DNA of 64,000 nt from NCBI GenBank assembly GCA_900314595.1, contig OMVW01000002.1, positions 62,001 through 126,000 on the forward strand, written 5' to 3'. The stretch is from an uncultured Dialister sp. (GTDB taxonomy: Bacteria; Bacillota; Negativicutes; Veillonellales; Dialisteraceae). Below the pieces are notes generated by a model, which was not told where the DNA came from, did no database searches, and worked only from the letters and a program-made list of their open reading frames with translations. Within the stretch, counting starts at the first letter, position 1. Every line of letters starts with the position of its first letter. Positions 31,919 through 40,959 of this stretch are shown here, one piece after another. Position numbers and translations under genes: made by a program.

Positions 31919-34846
31919 ATGAAATGGAAAAAAGGAGACCAGGTGCATGGGTTTCGTGTAACTGCCGTGTCTCATATTGAAGAAGTTAATTCAGATGCAT
32001 ATCAGATGGAACATGTCAAGAGCGGAGCCAGGTTAATGTATCTGGGCAATGATGATGATAATAAGGTTTTTTATATCTGCTTCAGGACAACTCCGGATAA
32101 CTCCAAGGGGACGCCGCATATTATGGAACATTCCACCCTTTGCGGATCTCGCAAATATCCGTTAAAAGAACCTTTTGTCGAATTGGCTAAAGGATCACTT
32201 AATACATTCTTAAATGCTATTACCTGGCCGGATAAAACCATGTATCCGATTGCCAGCAGAAATGCGGTAGATTTTCATAACCTGATGGATGTTTATCTGG
32301 ATGCAGTCTTTTACCCCGACTGTATTAAAAATCCGCAGATTTTGATGCAGGAAGGCTGGCATTATGAACTGGAAAATAAAAATGGGCCTCTATCCTATAA
32401 TGGCGTGGTTTACAATGAAATGAAAGGAGCTCTTTCTACTCCGGATGCTATTATTGAGGGGAAAGCCATGGAAAAACTTTTCCCGGATACAACTTATGGA
32501 GTGGAATCAGGCGGAGATCCGGAACTTATTCCAACGCTGTCTTTCCGCGAATTTACTGAATTCCATCGTCGATTCTATCATCCTTCCAACAGTTACATTT
32601 ATCTTTATGGGGATATGGATATCGATGAAACTTTAAAATATATTGACCATGACTATCTTTCAGCGTTTGACCGGAGGAATGTGGATTCCGGAGTTAAAAC
32701 GCAGGCTCCTTTGTCTGGACGGGTGTCTTTTGTTACACCTTATGGAGTGGCAGAAAATGACAGTCTCCAGAAAAAAGCGATTCATGCTCTCTTTGTCGCT
32801 TTTAATGATCATATGTCGACCATGGAATCGCTGGCTTTCCGCATCCTTAATTATGTACTAATTGATGTAGATGGTGCTCCTCTCAAACAGGCCATGCTTA
32901 ATGCGGGTATAGGCAGTGATCTTTCCGGAGATTATTGTGACAGTTACAAACAGCCCGTATGGACGTTGGAACTTACCGGTTCAGAGGTGGAAGACCAGTA
33001 CAGGTTTGCCCAGATTCTTGATAATACTTTACGCAACATTGCCTTGAAAGGTATTGATAAAAATATGCTGGAAGCAGCGCTGAACCGTACTGAATTTACA
33101 GCACGCGAAAATGATTATCAAGGCCGGCCAAAAGGACTTTTTTATGGTGTACGCGCCATGGACATGTGGCTTTATGATCGGAATCCGTTTGATGCGCTCC
33201 GTTATATTGATGATATCGATACTTTACGAAAAAATATCAGAACTAACTATTTCGAAAATCTTTTAATCAAGTACATTATCAAGAATCCTCATCAGGTCCT
33301 TGTCACAATGAAGCCGGAGAAGGGACTGACGGAAAAAGTCAATCGTGAAACCGCCGAAAAACTTGCTTCCTTCAAAAGCAGTCTAAGTGATGAACAACTG
33401 GATAAAATTATTGAATCGACCAGGCTTCTTAAGGAAAGACAGGCTTCCGGTGAAACAGAAGAAGCATTGAAGACAATTCCACTTCTATCCCGAAATGATC
33501 TCAATCGAAATGTGGAAAAGGAACAATTGGATAAAGATGTCATTTCCGGAATCAATCATTATCATTACAATGTACATACGACCGGAATCACTTATATTAA
33601 TCTTTATTTTAAACTCGTCAATTTAAAAGAAGAAGACATTCCTTATGCAATCCTGCTTTCAACTCTTCTTAGAAGTCTCAGCACTACAAAACACAGCTTT
33701 GGAGAACTGGCAAGGTTGTCCAATGCTTATACAGGTGGCATGAGTTTTTCAGTCGGCTCTTATGGGAATATAGATAATGAATCTGACTACATGCCGATTC
33801 TTACCGTTCGCGGTAAGGCTCTAACTCCCAAAGTGGATAGAATGATGGATCTTTTAGGGGAAATTATAAATCATACCCTGTTTACGGACACTAAGAGACT
33901 GAAAGAATTACTCCTCCAGGAGAAGTCAGAATGGGATATGACTGCTTTTTCAAGGGGTCATGATCTTGTTATGACCCGTTTGGCATCTTATTTCTCCAAA
34001 CAAGGTGAATTTTCTGAGCAGGCAGGCCTCAGTTATTATTATTTCCTCACAAATCTTGTACATAACTTTGATGATGACTATGAAATACTGCAAGAGCGTC
34101 TGACAGATGTTTCTCGAAAAATTTTTACTAGAAAAAATCTTTTCTTTGAAACAATTGGTGAAGCGGAAGAGAAAAAAGCGGTCACCGATACCCTGTCTTT
34201 TATTACAGACGACCTACCGGAGGGGAAGCTTCCTGAATACCGGCGGTTAAGCTTTTTGCCAAAATTCATCAATGAAGCTTTCATGACTTCTGGAAAAGTT
34301 CAGTACGTTGCTAAAGGTGGAAATTTCAAAGTCCACGGCTTTACCTATAGCGGAGCACTGGCGGTTATGGAAACGATTCTGCGATATGAATATCTATGGA
34401 AAAAAGTTCGAGTCCTTGGTGGTGCCTATGGTGCATTTACCAGATTTCTCCGGAATGGAAATTCCGAGCTTTGTTCCTATCGGGACCCCAACCTGGCAGA
34501 GACCATTTGCGTTTATAAAGAATTGCCGGAATATCTCGAGAATCTCGTACTTTCGGAACGAGAAATGACGAAGTATGTTATTGGCACTATGGCTGCTTCA
34601 GAAATTCAATTGACCCCGTTTATGAAAGGTGAAAGAGCGATGACTCATTATCTTACCGGTAACACGCGGGAATCCCGTTTAAAGATTCGTAATGAAATTA
34701 TTGATTGTACTGTTCAGGATATCCGAAATCTGGCTCCTTTGGTAAGAAGTGTTATGGAAGATTCTTATCTTTGCGTGATGGGGAGCGAAGAAAAAATCCG
34801 GAAAGATAAAGAACTCTTCAATATCGTCCAGTCGATGCCGGACTGA
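31919..34846 (+). CDS. M16C family zinc metalloprotease (presequence protease-like)
   Basis: Large insulinase-type peptidase of 975 residues that degrades peptides in a closed chamber. The inverted zinc motif HXXEH is HIMEH near residue 67, followed by STLCGSRKYPLKEPF and the third ligand region YNEMKGALS near residue 165. This order is typical of the M16C subfamily with PreP and falcilysin. The second, inactive half is present (about 490-975), so the protein is full length. The ATG at 31919 has AAGGGAGG 4 bases upstream. No signal peptide is seen. Its stop overlaps the start of the following gene (TGATG), implying coupled translation. Confidence 0.92.
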   Translation: MKWKKGDQVHGFRVTAVSHIEEVNSDAYQMEHVKSGARLMYLGNDDDNKVFYICFRTTPDNSKGTPHIMEHSTLCGSRKYPLKEPFVELAKGSLNTFLNAITWPDKTMYPIASRNAVDFHNLMDVYLDAVFYPDCIKNPQILMQEGWHYELENKNGPLSYNGVVYNEMKGALSTPDAIIEGKAMEKLFPDTTYGVESGGDPELIPTLSFREFTEFHRRFYHPSNSYIYLYGDMDIDETLKYIDHDYLSAFDRRNVDSGVKTQAPLSGRVSFVTPYGVAENDSLQKKAIHALFVAFNDHMSTMESLAFRILNYVLIDVDGAPLKQAMLNAGIGSDLSGDYCDSYKQPVWTLELTGSEVEDQYRFAQILDNTLRNIALKGIDKNMLEAALNRTEFTARENDYQGRPKGLFYGVRAMDMWLYDRNPFDALRYIDDIDTLRKNIRTNYFENLLIKYIIKNPHQVLVTMKPEKGLTEKVNRETAEKLASFKSSLSDEQLDKIIESTRLLKERQASGETEEALKTIPLLSRNDLNRNVEKEQLDKDVISGINHYHYNVHTTGITYINLYFKLVNLKEEDIPYAILLSTLLRSLSTTKHSFGELARLSNAYTGGMSFSVGSYGNIDNESDYMPILTVRGKALTPKVDRMMDLLGEIINHTLFTDTKRLKELLLQEKSEWDMTAFSRGHDLVMTRLASYFSKQGEFSEQAGLSYYYFLTNLVHNFDDDYEILQERLTDVSRKIFTRKNLFFETIGEAEEKKAVTDTLSFITDDLPEGKLPEYRRLSFLPKFINEAFMTSGKVQYVAKGGNFKVHGFTYSGALAVMETILRYEYLWKKVRVLGGAYGAFTRFLRNGNSELCSYRDPNLAETICVYKELPEYLENLVLSEREMTKYVIGTMAASEIQLTPFMKGERAMTHYLTGNTRESRLKIRNEIIDCTVQDIRNLAPLVRSVMEDSYLCVMGSEEKIRKDKELFNIVQSMPD

Positions 34847-35799
34847 TGGAAATACGAACTCGATTTGCACCTAGTCCGACCGGTTATATGCATTTAGGAA
34901 ACTTGTGGATAGCCTTTTTAAACTGGCTGTGGACGAGGCAGCATAAAGGCAAAGTTATTCTGAGAATAGAAGATATTGATAAGCAGCGCTGTAGTGATAT
35001 CTTCACCCGGGGGATCCTGCATGATCTGGAATGGATGGGACTTGATTATGACGAAGGACCTGAAAATCAATATAGCTATGGAAGTACTGTGCAGAGCCAC
35101 AGGCTTCAGGTGTATGAATCTATACTCCGGTTTCTGGCGTCATCTGGAGACATTTATCCCTGCTATTGCACTCGCGCCCGAATACATCAGATATCTTCAG
35201 CTCCTCATGAGGGGGAAGAAAGACCTGTTTACGATGGGCATTGCCGTAGTTTGACCGCTGAAGAACGAGCGAAAATTAATAAGAAACCATCCTGGCGGAT
35301 GAAGACGGAAAAAATGGATGTTTCCTTTTCGGACTTGTTTTTCGGTAGACAGGTCAGGATGATTCGTCCAGGCATGGATGATTTTGTCGTTAAAAGGGCA
35401 GATGACATGATAGCTTATCAGCTTGCGGCTTCCATTGATGACAAGGCTATGGGGATTACCCATGTTCTGCGTGGAAATGATTTGATCGAATCAACATTCT
35501 TTCAGGTGTACCTTTTAAAAAAATTGGACAGCCGGATTCCCGTATATGGACATTTGCCTCTTCTCATTGATTCAAACGGTGTAAGACTATCAAAGCGGCA
35601 GCATGGAATCACAATTCGAGAACTTCGTAAGGACGGATTAACGTCAGAAGATCTTATAGGCTATATGCTTTACTGGGCGGGCGGAATATCGTCATTGCAG
35701 CCGGTGACTTTGAACGAAGCACTTTCAATTCCTTTTGATCATTTTAAATATCTAAAAAACAAACATATTATGATTTCCAAACCTGTGAAATTAATGTAG
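34846..35799 (+). CDS. gluQ: Glutamyl-queuosine tRNA(Asp) synthetase
   Basis: Attaches glutamate to the queuosine base of tRNA-Asp. At 317 residues it has only the catalytic half of a GluRS and lacks the anticodon-binding domain. The HIGH counterpart is HLGN at residues 16-19 and the KMSKS counterpart RLSKR near 247. The four zinc-site residues of the GluQRS group are in place: Cys106, Cys108, Tyr129 and Cys133. This favours GluQRS over a truncated GluRS. The ATG uses the last base of the upstream stop codon. The family is best known from Proteobacteria, so its presence in a Firmicutes relative is of note. Confidence 0.92.
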   Translation: MEIRTRFAPSPTGYMHLGNLWIAFLNWLWTRQHKGKVILRIEDIDKQRCSDIFTRGILHDLEWMGLDYDEGPENQYSYGSTVQSHRLQVYESILRFLASSGDIYPCYCTRARIHQISSAPHEGEERPVYDGHCRSLTAEERAKINKKPSWRMKTEKMDVSFSDLFFGRQVRMIRPGMDDFVVKRADDMIAYQLAASIDDKAMGITHVLRGNDLIESTFFQVYLLKKLDSRIPVYGHLPLLIDSNGVRLSKRQHGITIRELRKDGLTSEDLIGYMLYWAGGISSLQPVTLNEALSIPFDHFKYLKNKHIMISKPVKLM

Positions 35800-35827
35800 A
35801 ATACACCAGTTATTTTTATATTTCCTT

Positions 35828-35861
35828 ATCCTCCACTTGAGAAAGTGGAGGATTTTATTTT
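35828..35861 (+). terminator. Intrinsic terminator after gluQ
   Basis: ATCCTCCACTT pairs perfectly with AAGTGGAGGAT, followed by TTTATTTT. It isolates the dcw cluster from upstream transcription. Confidence 0.9.
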
Positions 35862-35989
35862 GCCATAATTGGGCTAAATCCACAATTTTTTATTGACTTT
35901 ATTTACCGTGAATGGGCGAAAATATAGTATTTATCGATTCACCAACATATAATTCCATTTTCTGCCAACCACCAAACAAAATTTTTTCG

Positions 35990-36039
35990 TTGTTATAAAG
36001 TGGGGAAATGTGGTAGAATGTGGGTAAATGTGGAGGAGG
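35990..36039 (+). promoter_or_regulatory. mraZ promoter region with MraZ operator repeats
   Basis: TGG-starting pentamers recur at exactly 10-base spacing at 36001 (TGGGG), 36011 (TGGTA), 36021 (TGGGT) and 36031 (TGGAG), with AAATG or GAATG between. MraZ is known to bind TGGGN repeats spaced by 5 bases, so this is its autoregulatory operator. A possible promoter overlaps it: extended -10 TGTTATAAA at 35991-35999, or TTGTTA with TAGAAT at 36014. Upstream, 35862-35989 shows nothing clear. Confidence 0.8.
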
Positions 36040-36049
36040 TGGAAGGATT

Positions 36050-36487
36050 ATGTTTATGAATCAGTATTCCCATACAATCGATACCAAAGGACGCATGATC
36101 CTTCCGGCTAAATTCAGGGAAGAACTGGGAAGTACTTTTGTGCTGGCTCCGGGACTGGATACCTGCCTAAACATTTATCCCAAGGAGAGATGGGATGCAT
36201 TGATTACCCGTCTTCAAAAACTGCCATTTACCAACCATAAAGTAAGAAAAATTATGAGACATTTGATTGGTAGAGGCATGGAAATGGAATGCGACAAGCA
36301 GGGGAGGATACTTATTCCTCAACATTTACGTACTTTTGCACAGTTAAAAAAGGATGCCTGCATTGTAGGAACAGGTCCTATTATAGAAATTTGGGATCCT
36401 GTTCTGCTCAATTCGGATGAAAACTGTGGAGAATCTATTGCTGATATAGCAGATTCTCTGGAACTCCCATTGAACTTTGAATTGTAA
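36050..36487 (+). CDS. mraZ: Transcriptional regulator MraZ
   Basis: Conserved first gene of the dcw cluster and repressor of it. The 145-residue protein has two SpoVT/AbrB-like DNA-binding repeats. The first opens with YSHTIDTKGRMILPAKFRE, the second has CDKQGRILIPQHLR near residue 80; each holds the DXXGR signature. The start MFMNQYSH agrees with other MraZ proteins; the ATG at 36056 is a possible alternative with a better-spaced GGAAGG. Operator-like repeats lie directly upstream, overlapping the ribosome-site region. Confidence 0.95.
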   Translation: MFMNQYSHTIDTKGRMILPAKFREELGSTFVLAPGLDTCLNIYPKERWDALITRLQKLPFTNHKVRKIMRHLIGRGMEMECDKQGRILIPQHLRTFAQLKKDACIVGTGPIIEIWDPVLLNSDENCGESIADIADSLELPLNFEL

Positions 36488-36504
36488 TTACGGGGGCGTG
36501 CTTC

Positions 36505-37437
36505 ATGGAATTTCAGCATACTACGGTTTTGCTGCATGAGATGATTGATTCGGTGATTACTAATCCTCATGGTATATATGTAGATTGCACACTCGGTGGT
36601 GGCGGTCATTCGCTGGCACTCTCGCAAAAACTGGCCGATGATGCTTTAATTGTTGGAGTCGACCAGGATGCCGAAGCCATTGCTGCTGCATCTGAGCGAT
36701 TGAAGGATGCAGGATGCAGGACCTTATTCATAAGAGATAATTTTTGCCATATAAATCGGATACTTGATTCTCAGAACTTAGAGCAGGTAGATGGATTCAT
36801 CTTTGATTTAGGAGTATCTTCTCACCAGCTTGATGATGGGGAACGGGGATTTTCTTATATGCATAATGGCAGGCTGGATATGAGAATGGATCAGCGTAAC
36901 CCACTCACTGCATATGAAGTTGTGAATACTTATTCTGAAGATGAACTCACTAGAATTATCAATGAATATGGGGAAGAGCGGTGGGCTAGAAGGATTGCAC
37001 AATTCATTGTTCGTTTTCGAGAAGAACACCCGATAGAAAATACTGATTCCTTTGTCTCTGTAATTAAAGCTGCGATACCGGCTAAAGCAAGAAGAACAGG
37101 GCCTCATCCGGCAAAACGTACTTTTCAGGCTATACGGATTGAAGTTAATAATGAACTTGGGATTTTAAAACAAACGATGGAAGATTGTGCCAGCCGACTG
37201 ACAACGGGGGGACGCCTGGGAGTTATTACATTCCAGTCATTGGAAGACCGGATTATAAAAAAGACTTTCAGGGAAATGGAGAGAGATTGTATATGTCCGC
37301 CTGACATTCCTGTATGCGTTTGCCATCATCACAGAATTGTGAAAAGCGTAGGTAAACCTGTTAAACCTTCAGATCAGGAAATCGAGGATAATCCTAGAGC
37401 AAGAAGTGCAGTTTTAAGGGTAGTTGAAAAATGTTAA
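36505..37437 (+). CDS. rsmH: 16S rRNA (cytosine(1402)-N(4))-methyltransferase
   Basis: Methylates C1402 of 16S rRNA at the P site. The 310-residue protein shows the SAM motif VDCTLGGGGHSLALS near residue 27, DLGVSSHQLDDGERGFSY and the C-terminal stretch ITFQSLEDRIIKKTF, all signatures of RsmH/MraW. Near the end, CICPPDIPVCVCHHH is a cysteine-rich segment also found in relatives. GGGGGCG lies 8 bases before the ATG. It is 17 bases after mraZ and in the same operon. Confidence 0.96.
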   Translation: MEFQHTTVLLHEMIDSVITNPHGIYVDCTLGGGGHSLALSQKLADDALIVGVDQDAEAIAAASERLKDAGCRTLFIRDNFCHINRILDSQNLEQVDGFIFDLGVSSHQLDDGERGFSYMHNGRLDMRMDQRNPLTAYEVVNTYSEDELTRIINEYGEERWARRIAQFIVRFREEHPIENTDSFVSVIKAAIPAKARRTGPHPAKRTFQAIRIEVNNELGILKQTMEDCASRLTTGGRLGVITFQSLEDRIIKKTFREMERDCICPPDIPVCVCHHHRIVKSVGKPVKPSDQEIEDNPRARSAVLRVVEKC

Positions 37438-37478
37438 GACCAATTTGTGGACAAATCATCAGGTAGGAGAGAGACTAA

Positions 37479-37862
37479 ATGATTACTCAGACATTACAAA
37501 ATGTTAATTATATAAATTCTATGCCGGCAGATATAGTTATTTCCCAAAGGGAAGAAAATGAATCTTCTCGAGGAATATTTCACAATGTCATTCTGGGAAT
37601 TCTGATGATTCTGATGCCTTTTATGATTAGTACATTTTTAAATAGCGTCAATGTACAGTCTGAATATAATATGCAAAGAATTCGTTCAGAGGTTATGGCT
37701 CTTGAAAGGAAGAACGTAGTAACGAAACTGGAAGTCACTAAACTGGGGGCCCCTGTTCGAATTCAAAAAATAGCTGAAACAAAACTTGGCATGAACCTGC
37801 CTGTTCGAAATATTTATGGAAGTACTGACAGCAGCAGAACTGCTGGACAAAACCATCGCTGA
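37479..37862 (+). CDS. ftsL: FtsL-like cell division protein
   Basis: Small bitopic division protein identified by position and layout, not strong identity. In 127 residues there is a cytoplasmic N-terminus (1-33), one membrane helix (about 34-54), a coiled coil (about 60-88) and then the motif GAPVRIQKIAETKLGMNLP. That motif resembles the conserved end of FtsL (proline, then ALA/Ile-rich helix, then LGM). It would pair with DivIC/FtsB and FtsQ and activate the septal synthase. The AGGAGAGAG site lies before the ATG. The expected next gene, ftsI, is not there; a terminator follows instead. Confidence 0.8.
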   Translation: MITQTLQNVNYINSMPADIVISQREENESSRGIFHNVILGILMILMPFMISTFLNSVNVQSEYNMQRIRSEVMALERKNVVTKLEVTKLGAPVRIQKIAETKLGMNLPVRNIYGSTDSSRTAGQNHR

Positions 37863-37967
37863 ATGTCGGGTAATTGGGATTACTATTTGAATTTTCGCTT
37901 TATGGGTGAGGTAAATTTTTATGAATGATTCCATTTTTATTCCTTGCATGATATTTAACTAATTTAA

Positions 37968-38000
37968 AGCGGCCTTTTTGGAGGCCGCTATTGTACTTTT
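37968..38000 (+). terminator. Hairpin terminator between ftsL and murE
   Basis: AGCGGCC (37968-37974) pairs perfectly with GGCCGCT (37983-37989), then ATTGTACTTTT. The T-tract is interrupted, so readthrough is likely. It stands where ftsI normally lies. The rest of 37863-38060 holds no convincing gene. Confidence 0.6.
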
Positions 38001-38006
38001 AAGTGG

Positions 38007-38036
38007 TTTAAGATATCATAAATAATGACGCATAAT
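38007..38036 (+). promoter_or_regulatory. Possible promoter for murE
   Basis: TTTAAG at 38007-38012, an 18-base spacer, CATAAT at 38031-38036; moderate match. It would restart transcription after the upstream hairpin. Confidence 0.35.
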
Positions 38037-38060
38037 TGAAGCTTTCAAGAGGTGATTTAA

Positions 38061-39566
38061 TTGAAAAAATTATCTGATTTAACTGCAATGACTTCCGTTG
38101 TCAGTGTAAAAGGCAGCACGGAAGTCATCATAAATGATATTACAGCGGATTCCAGGCAGGTTAATAAAGGCAGCCTTTTTATCTGCCTTTCCGGGGCTCA
38201 TGTGGATGGTCATGATTTCGTTAATTCTGCAATTGAGAAAGGCGCATCGGCTATTGTGGCAGAAAAAGATATCAAGGTGCCAGATTCCGTAACTGTTGTA
38301 TATGTAAAAGATACCAGACAGGCTATGGAGGATATGGTTCCTTATTTCTTTGATTACCCATCAAGGAAAATGAGGATGATAGCCCTTACCGGGACCAATG
38401 GAAAAACGACAACCACCCATGTGGCTGCACATCTTCTCCACTATGCTGGTTATAAAACTGGGGTTATTGGTACTATTCATGCGCTTATTGGTGAGAAGGA
38501 ACTGCCTACTCATAATACAACTCCCGACGTGATTGATTTGGAACGTCTTTTGGCCCAGATGGTTGAAGAAAAAGTTACTCATGTCTGCATGGAAGTATCT
38601 TCCCATTCGCTCGTCCTTGGACGCGTTAGAGGTTGTGAATTTGATGATGCTGTTTTTACCAATCTGACTGAAGATCATCTTGATTTTCATAAGACCATGG
38701 ATAATTATGCCAGAGCGAAAGCAATTCTCTTTAACATGGTATCTTCTGAAGGGCAGTGTAAAACAGATAAGTCTGCCTGGATTAATGAGGATGACCCATA
38801 TGCTCATGTCATGGCCGAAGGCGTGAGGAACAGAAATATATGCAAACTTCATTCTTATAGCATGAAGAATCCGGATGCAGATCTTTATGCTTATGACAGT
38901 CAGTTTAACGGCAAGTCTTCTTGTTTCAAACTGAAGTATGATGGTAAAACCTACACTGTTAAAACCAGGTTGGCGGGAAGATTTAATATTTACAATACAC
39001 TGGCAGCTATTGGTGCTGCTCTTTCTGAGGGCGTTTCTATAGAAGCAATTCTGGAGGCTGTGAAAGATTTCCATAGTGTTCCTGGACGGTTTGAATTGAT
39101 TGATGAAGGCCAGCCTTTTGCGGTCGTTGTTGATTATGCTCATACACCGGATGGACTCGAGAAAATACTTACTACTGCCCGTGAAATTACAACAGGGAAA
39201 ATCATCGTGGTGTTTGGCTGCGGTGGTGATAGGGATAAATTGAAGCGGCCTATTATGGGACGTATAGCTGCCCGCAATGCGGATATTGCGATTGTGACAA
39301 GTGATAATCCCCGTTCTGAGGACCCCAATGTCATAGTTCGGGAAGTGGCTGCCGGAGTGGAAGAAGTAAAAAAGGAAAAATCTTCATTGCATTATGAGAT
39401 CCTGGTAGACCGCCGGACGGCGATTAATCGTGCTATCAGGCTTGCCGGGCCTGCAGATATTGTCCTGATTGCGGGAAAGGGTCATGAAGATTATCAAATC
39501 CTGAAGGATCGGACCATTCATTTTGATGATCGGGAAGAAGCAAGAAAAGCACTTAAGGAGATCTAA
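38061..39566 (+). CDS. murE: UDP-MurNAc-tripeptide synthetase (meso-DAP adding)
   Basis: Adds the third amino acid to the peptidoglycan stem. The start is a TTG with AGAGGTGAT 8 bases upstream, and no better ATG exists. The 501-residue protein has the ATP loop TGTNGKTTTTHVAA-like segment near residue 112, HNTTPDVIDLERLL and the MurE substrate motif DNPRSEDP near 414. DNPR is known to select meso-diaminopimelate over lysine, so the wall should be of the DAP type. The last part, GKGHEDYQ, is also typical. The murF gene follows 1 base after the stop. Confidence 0.95.
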   Translation: MKKLSDLTAMTSVVSVKGSTEVIINDITADSRQVNKGSLFICLSGAHVDGHDFVNSAIEKGASAIVAEKDIKVPDSVTVVYVKDTRQAMEDMVPYFFDYPSRKMRMIALTGTNGKTTTTHVAAHLLHYAGYKTGVIGTIHALIGEKELPTHNTTPDVIDLERLLAQMVEEKVTHVCMEVSSHSLVLGRVRGCEFDDAVFTNLTEDHLDFHKTMDNYARAKAILFNMVSSEGQCKTDKSAWINEDDPYAHVMAEGVRNRNICKLHSYSMKNPDADLYAYDSQFNGKSSCFKLKYDGKTYTVKTRLAGRFNIYNTLAAIGAALSEGVSIEAILEAVKDFHSVPGRFELIDEGQPFAVVVDYAHTPDGLEKILTTAREITTGKIIVVFGCGGDRDKLKRPIMGRIAARNADIAIVTSDNPRSEDPNVIVREVAAGVEEVKKEKSSLHYEILVDRRTAINRAIRLAGPADIVLIAGKGHEDYQILKDRTIHFDDREEARKALKEI

Positions 39567-39567
39567 A

Positions 39568-40959
39568 ATGGCTTCATTTACTGTGGATGAAATAATTAAA
39601 GCAACGGGCGCAGAACTTTTGCAAAAGGGAACGGCAGGCTACGTAACTGCTGTGAGCACTGATACCAGGACAATCAGGACGGGGGAACTTTTTATCGCTC
39701 TCACCGGCGATAATTTTAATGGTCATGATTTTCTCACAAATGCTGTATCTGCTGGTTGTGCTGCAGTAATTATTTCTGATAAATCCTATGTAAAGAAACT
39801 TGGAAAAAATGTCTCAGCATTTATTGTTTCAGATACTAAAAAAGCATTGGAACAGTTGGCTCATTTTCATCGGATGCGCTTCCGTATACCGGTTATAGGC
39901 GTTACCGGATCTAATGGAAAAACAACTACAAAAGATATGATTTATTCGCTCCTTTCCACTCGTTTTAAAGTTTGCGCAACCCAAAAGAATTTTAATAATG
40001 AAATTGGCCTTTCTGCTACTCTTCTTTCTATGGCTGATGACACTGATGTTTGTGTTGTGGAGATGGGAATGCGGGGATTTGGTCAAATTGCAGAATTGTG
40101 TTCTGTAGCTTCTCCAAATATAGGAGTAGTAACCAATGTGGGAACTTCTCATATTGGTATTCTCGGAAGTCAGGATAATATTGGAAGGGCAAAAAAAGAA
40201 TTGATCGATGCTCTTCCACCTGATGGCATAGCGATCCTTAATGGAGATGATCCCAGAGTCAATGCTATGGGGGATCATTTTGATGGAAAAGTAATCGAAT
40301 ATGGAATTAATGGCAGATATACGGTACGGGGGAGCGATATACAATATGGTCCATCTGATACTCGCTTTATCTGTACCTGCTTTGACGAAGCATTCAAAGC
40401 GAAACTGAATTTGCTCGGGATTCATAATGTATATGATGCACTTGCTGCAACAGCAGCGGCACGTGTTCTTGGTATCAGTCCGGAAAAAATTCAGAAGGCG
40501 CTTAGTGAATTTCATAACTCAGATCAAAGACAGTCCATATTGAATATTCATGGTATTTCTATAGTTGATGACTCGTATAATGCAAATCCTTTGTCCATGG
40601 AAATGGCATTTCGTTCTGTGCGTCAGCTGAAAGGCAATCGCTATTTTCTTGTTTTAGGTGATATGGGAGAATTGGGCGACTTCAGTGAAGAACTTCATTA
40701 TAAGACGGGACGGAAAGCAGCAGAACTGGGTTTTGATGCAGTTATAACGGTGGGGACTTTAAGCCGGCTCATTGCCCGTGGAGCTTTAGAAGGTGGTATA
40801 TCTGAAATTTCATCTTTTGATTCCTGCGAGGAGGCGGCTTTCTTTCTTGAGAAAATGGTCCATCCTGGTGATGTGGTATTGATAAAAGGTTCACATTATA
40901 TGCATATGGAAAAAATTCCAGCTTTATTGAGAGGAGCTTTTGATAAGGATGGAGAGTAA
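39568..40959 (+). CDS. murF: UDP-MurNAc-tripeptide D-Ala-D-Ala ligase
   Basis: Joins D-Ala-D-Ala to the UDP-MurNAc tripeptide, the last cytoplasmic step of stem peptide synthesis. The 463-residue protein has the ATP loop VTGSNGKTTTKDM near residue 112, FNNEIGLSATLL and VVEMGMRGFGQI, typical of MurF, and DDSYNANPLSMEMA near 330. The ATG at 39568 has AAGGAG 7 bases upstream. The start of mraY lies inside its last codons. Confidence 0.95.
   Translation: MASFTVDEIIKATGAELLQKGTAGYVTAVSTDTRTIRTGELFIALTGDNFNGHDFLTNAVSAGCAAVIISDKSYVKKLGKNVSAFIVSDTKKALEQLAHFHRMRFRIPVIGVTGSNGKTTTKDMIYSLLSTRFKVCATQKNFNNEIGLSATLLSMADDTDVCVVEMGMRGFGQIAELCSVASPNIGVVTNVGTSHIGILGSQDNIGRAKKELIDALPPDGIAILNGDDPRVNAMGDHFDGKVIEYGINGRYTVRGSDIQYGPSDTRFICTCFDEAFKAKLNLLGIHNVYDALAATAAARVLGISPEKIQKALSEFHNSDQRQSILNIHGISIVDDSYNANPLSMEMAFRSVRQLKGNRYFLVLGDMGELGDFSEELHYKTGRKAAELGFDAVITVGTLSRLIARGALEGGISEISSFDSCEEAAFFLEKMVHPGDVVLIKGSHYMHMEKIPALLRGAFDKDGE

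Noticed and set aside
34846..35799. A truncated ordinary glutamyl-tRNA synthetase pseudogene.
   Set aside because: The length, intact zinc site and full catalytic motifs match GluQRS, so it is complete.
37921..37962. A 13-codon open frame with a GTGAG site in the ftsL-murE gap, as a possible ftsI remnant.
   Set aside because: It is far too short and shows no similarity to penicillin-binding proteins.
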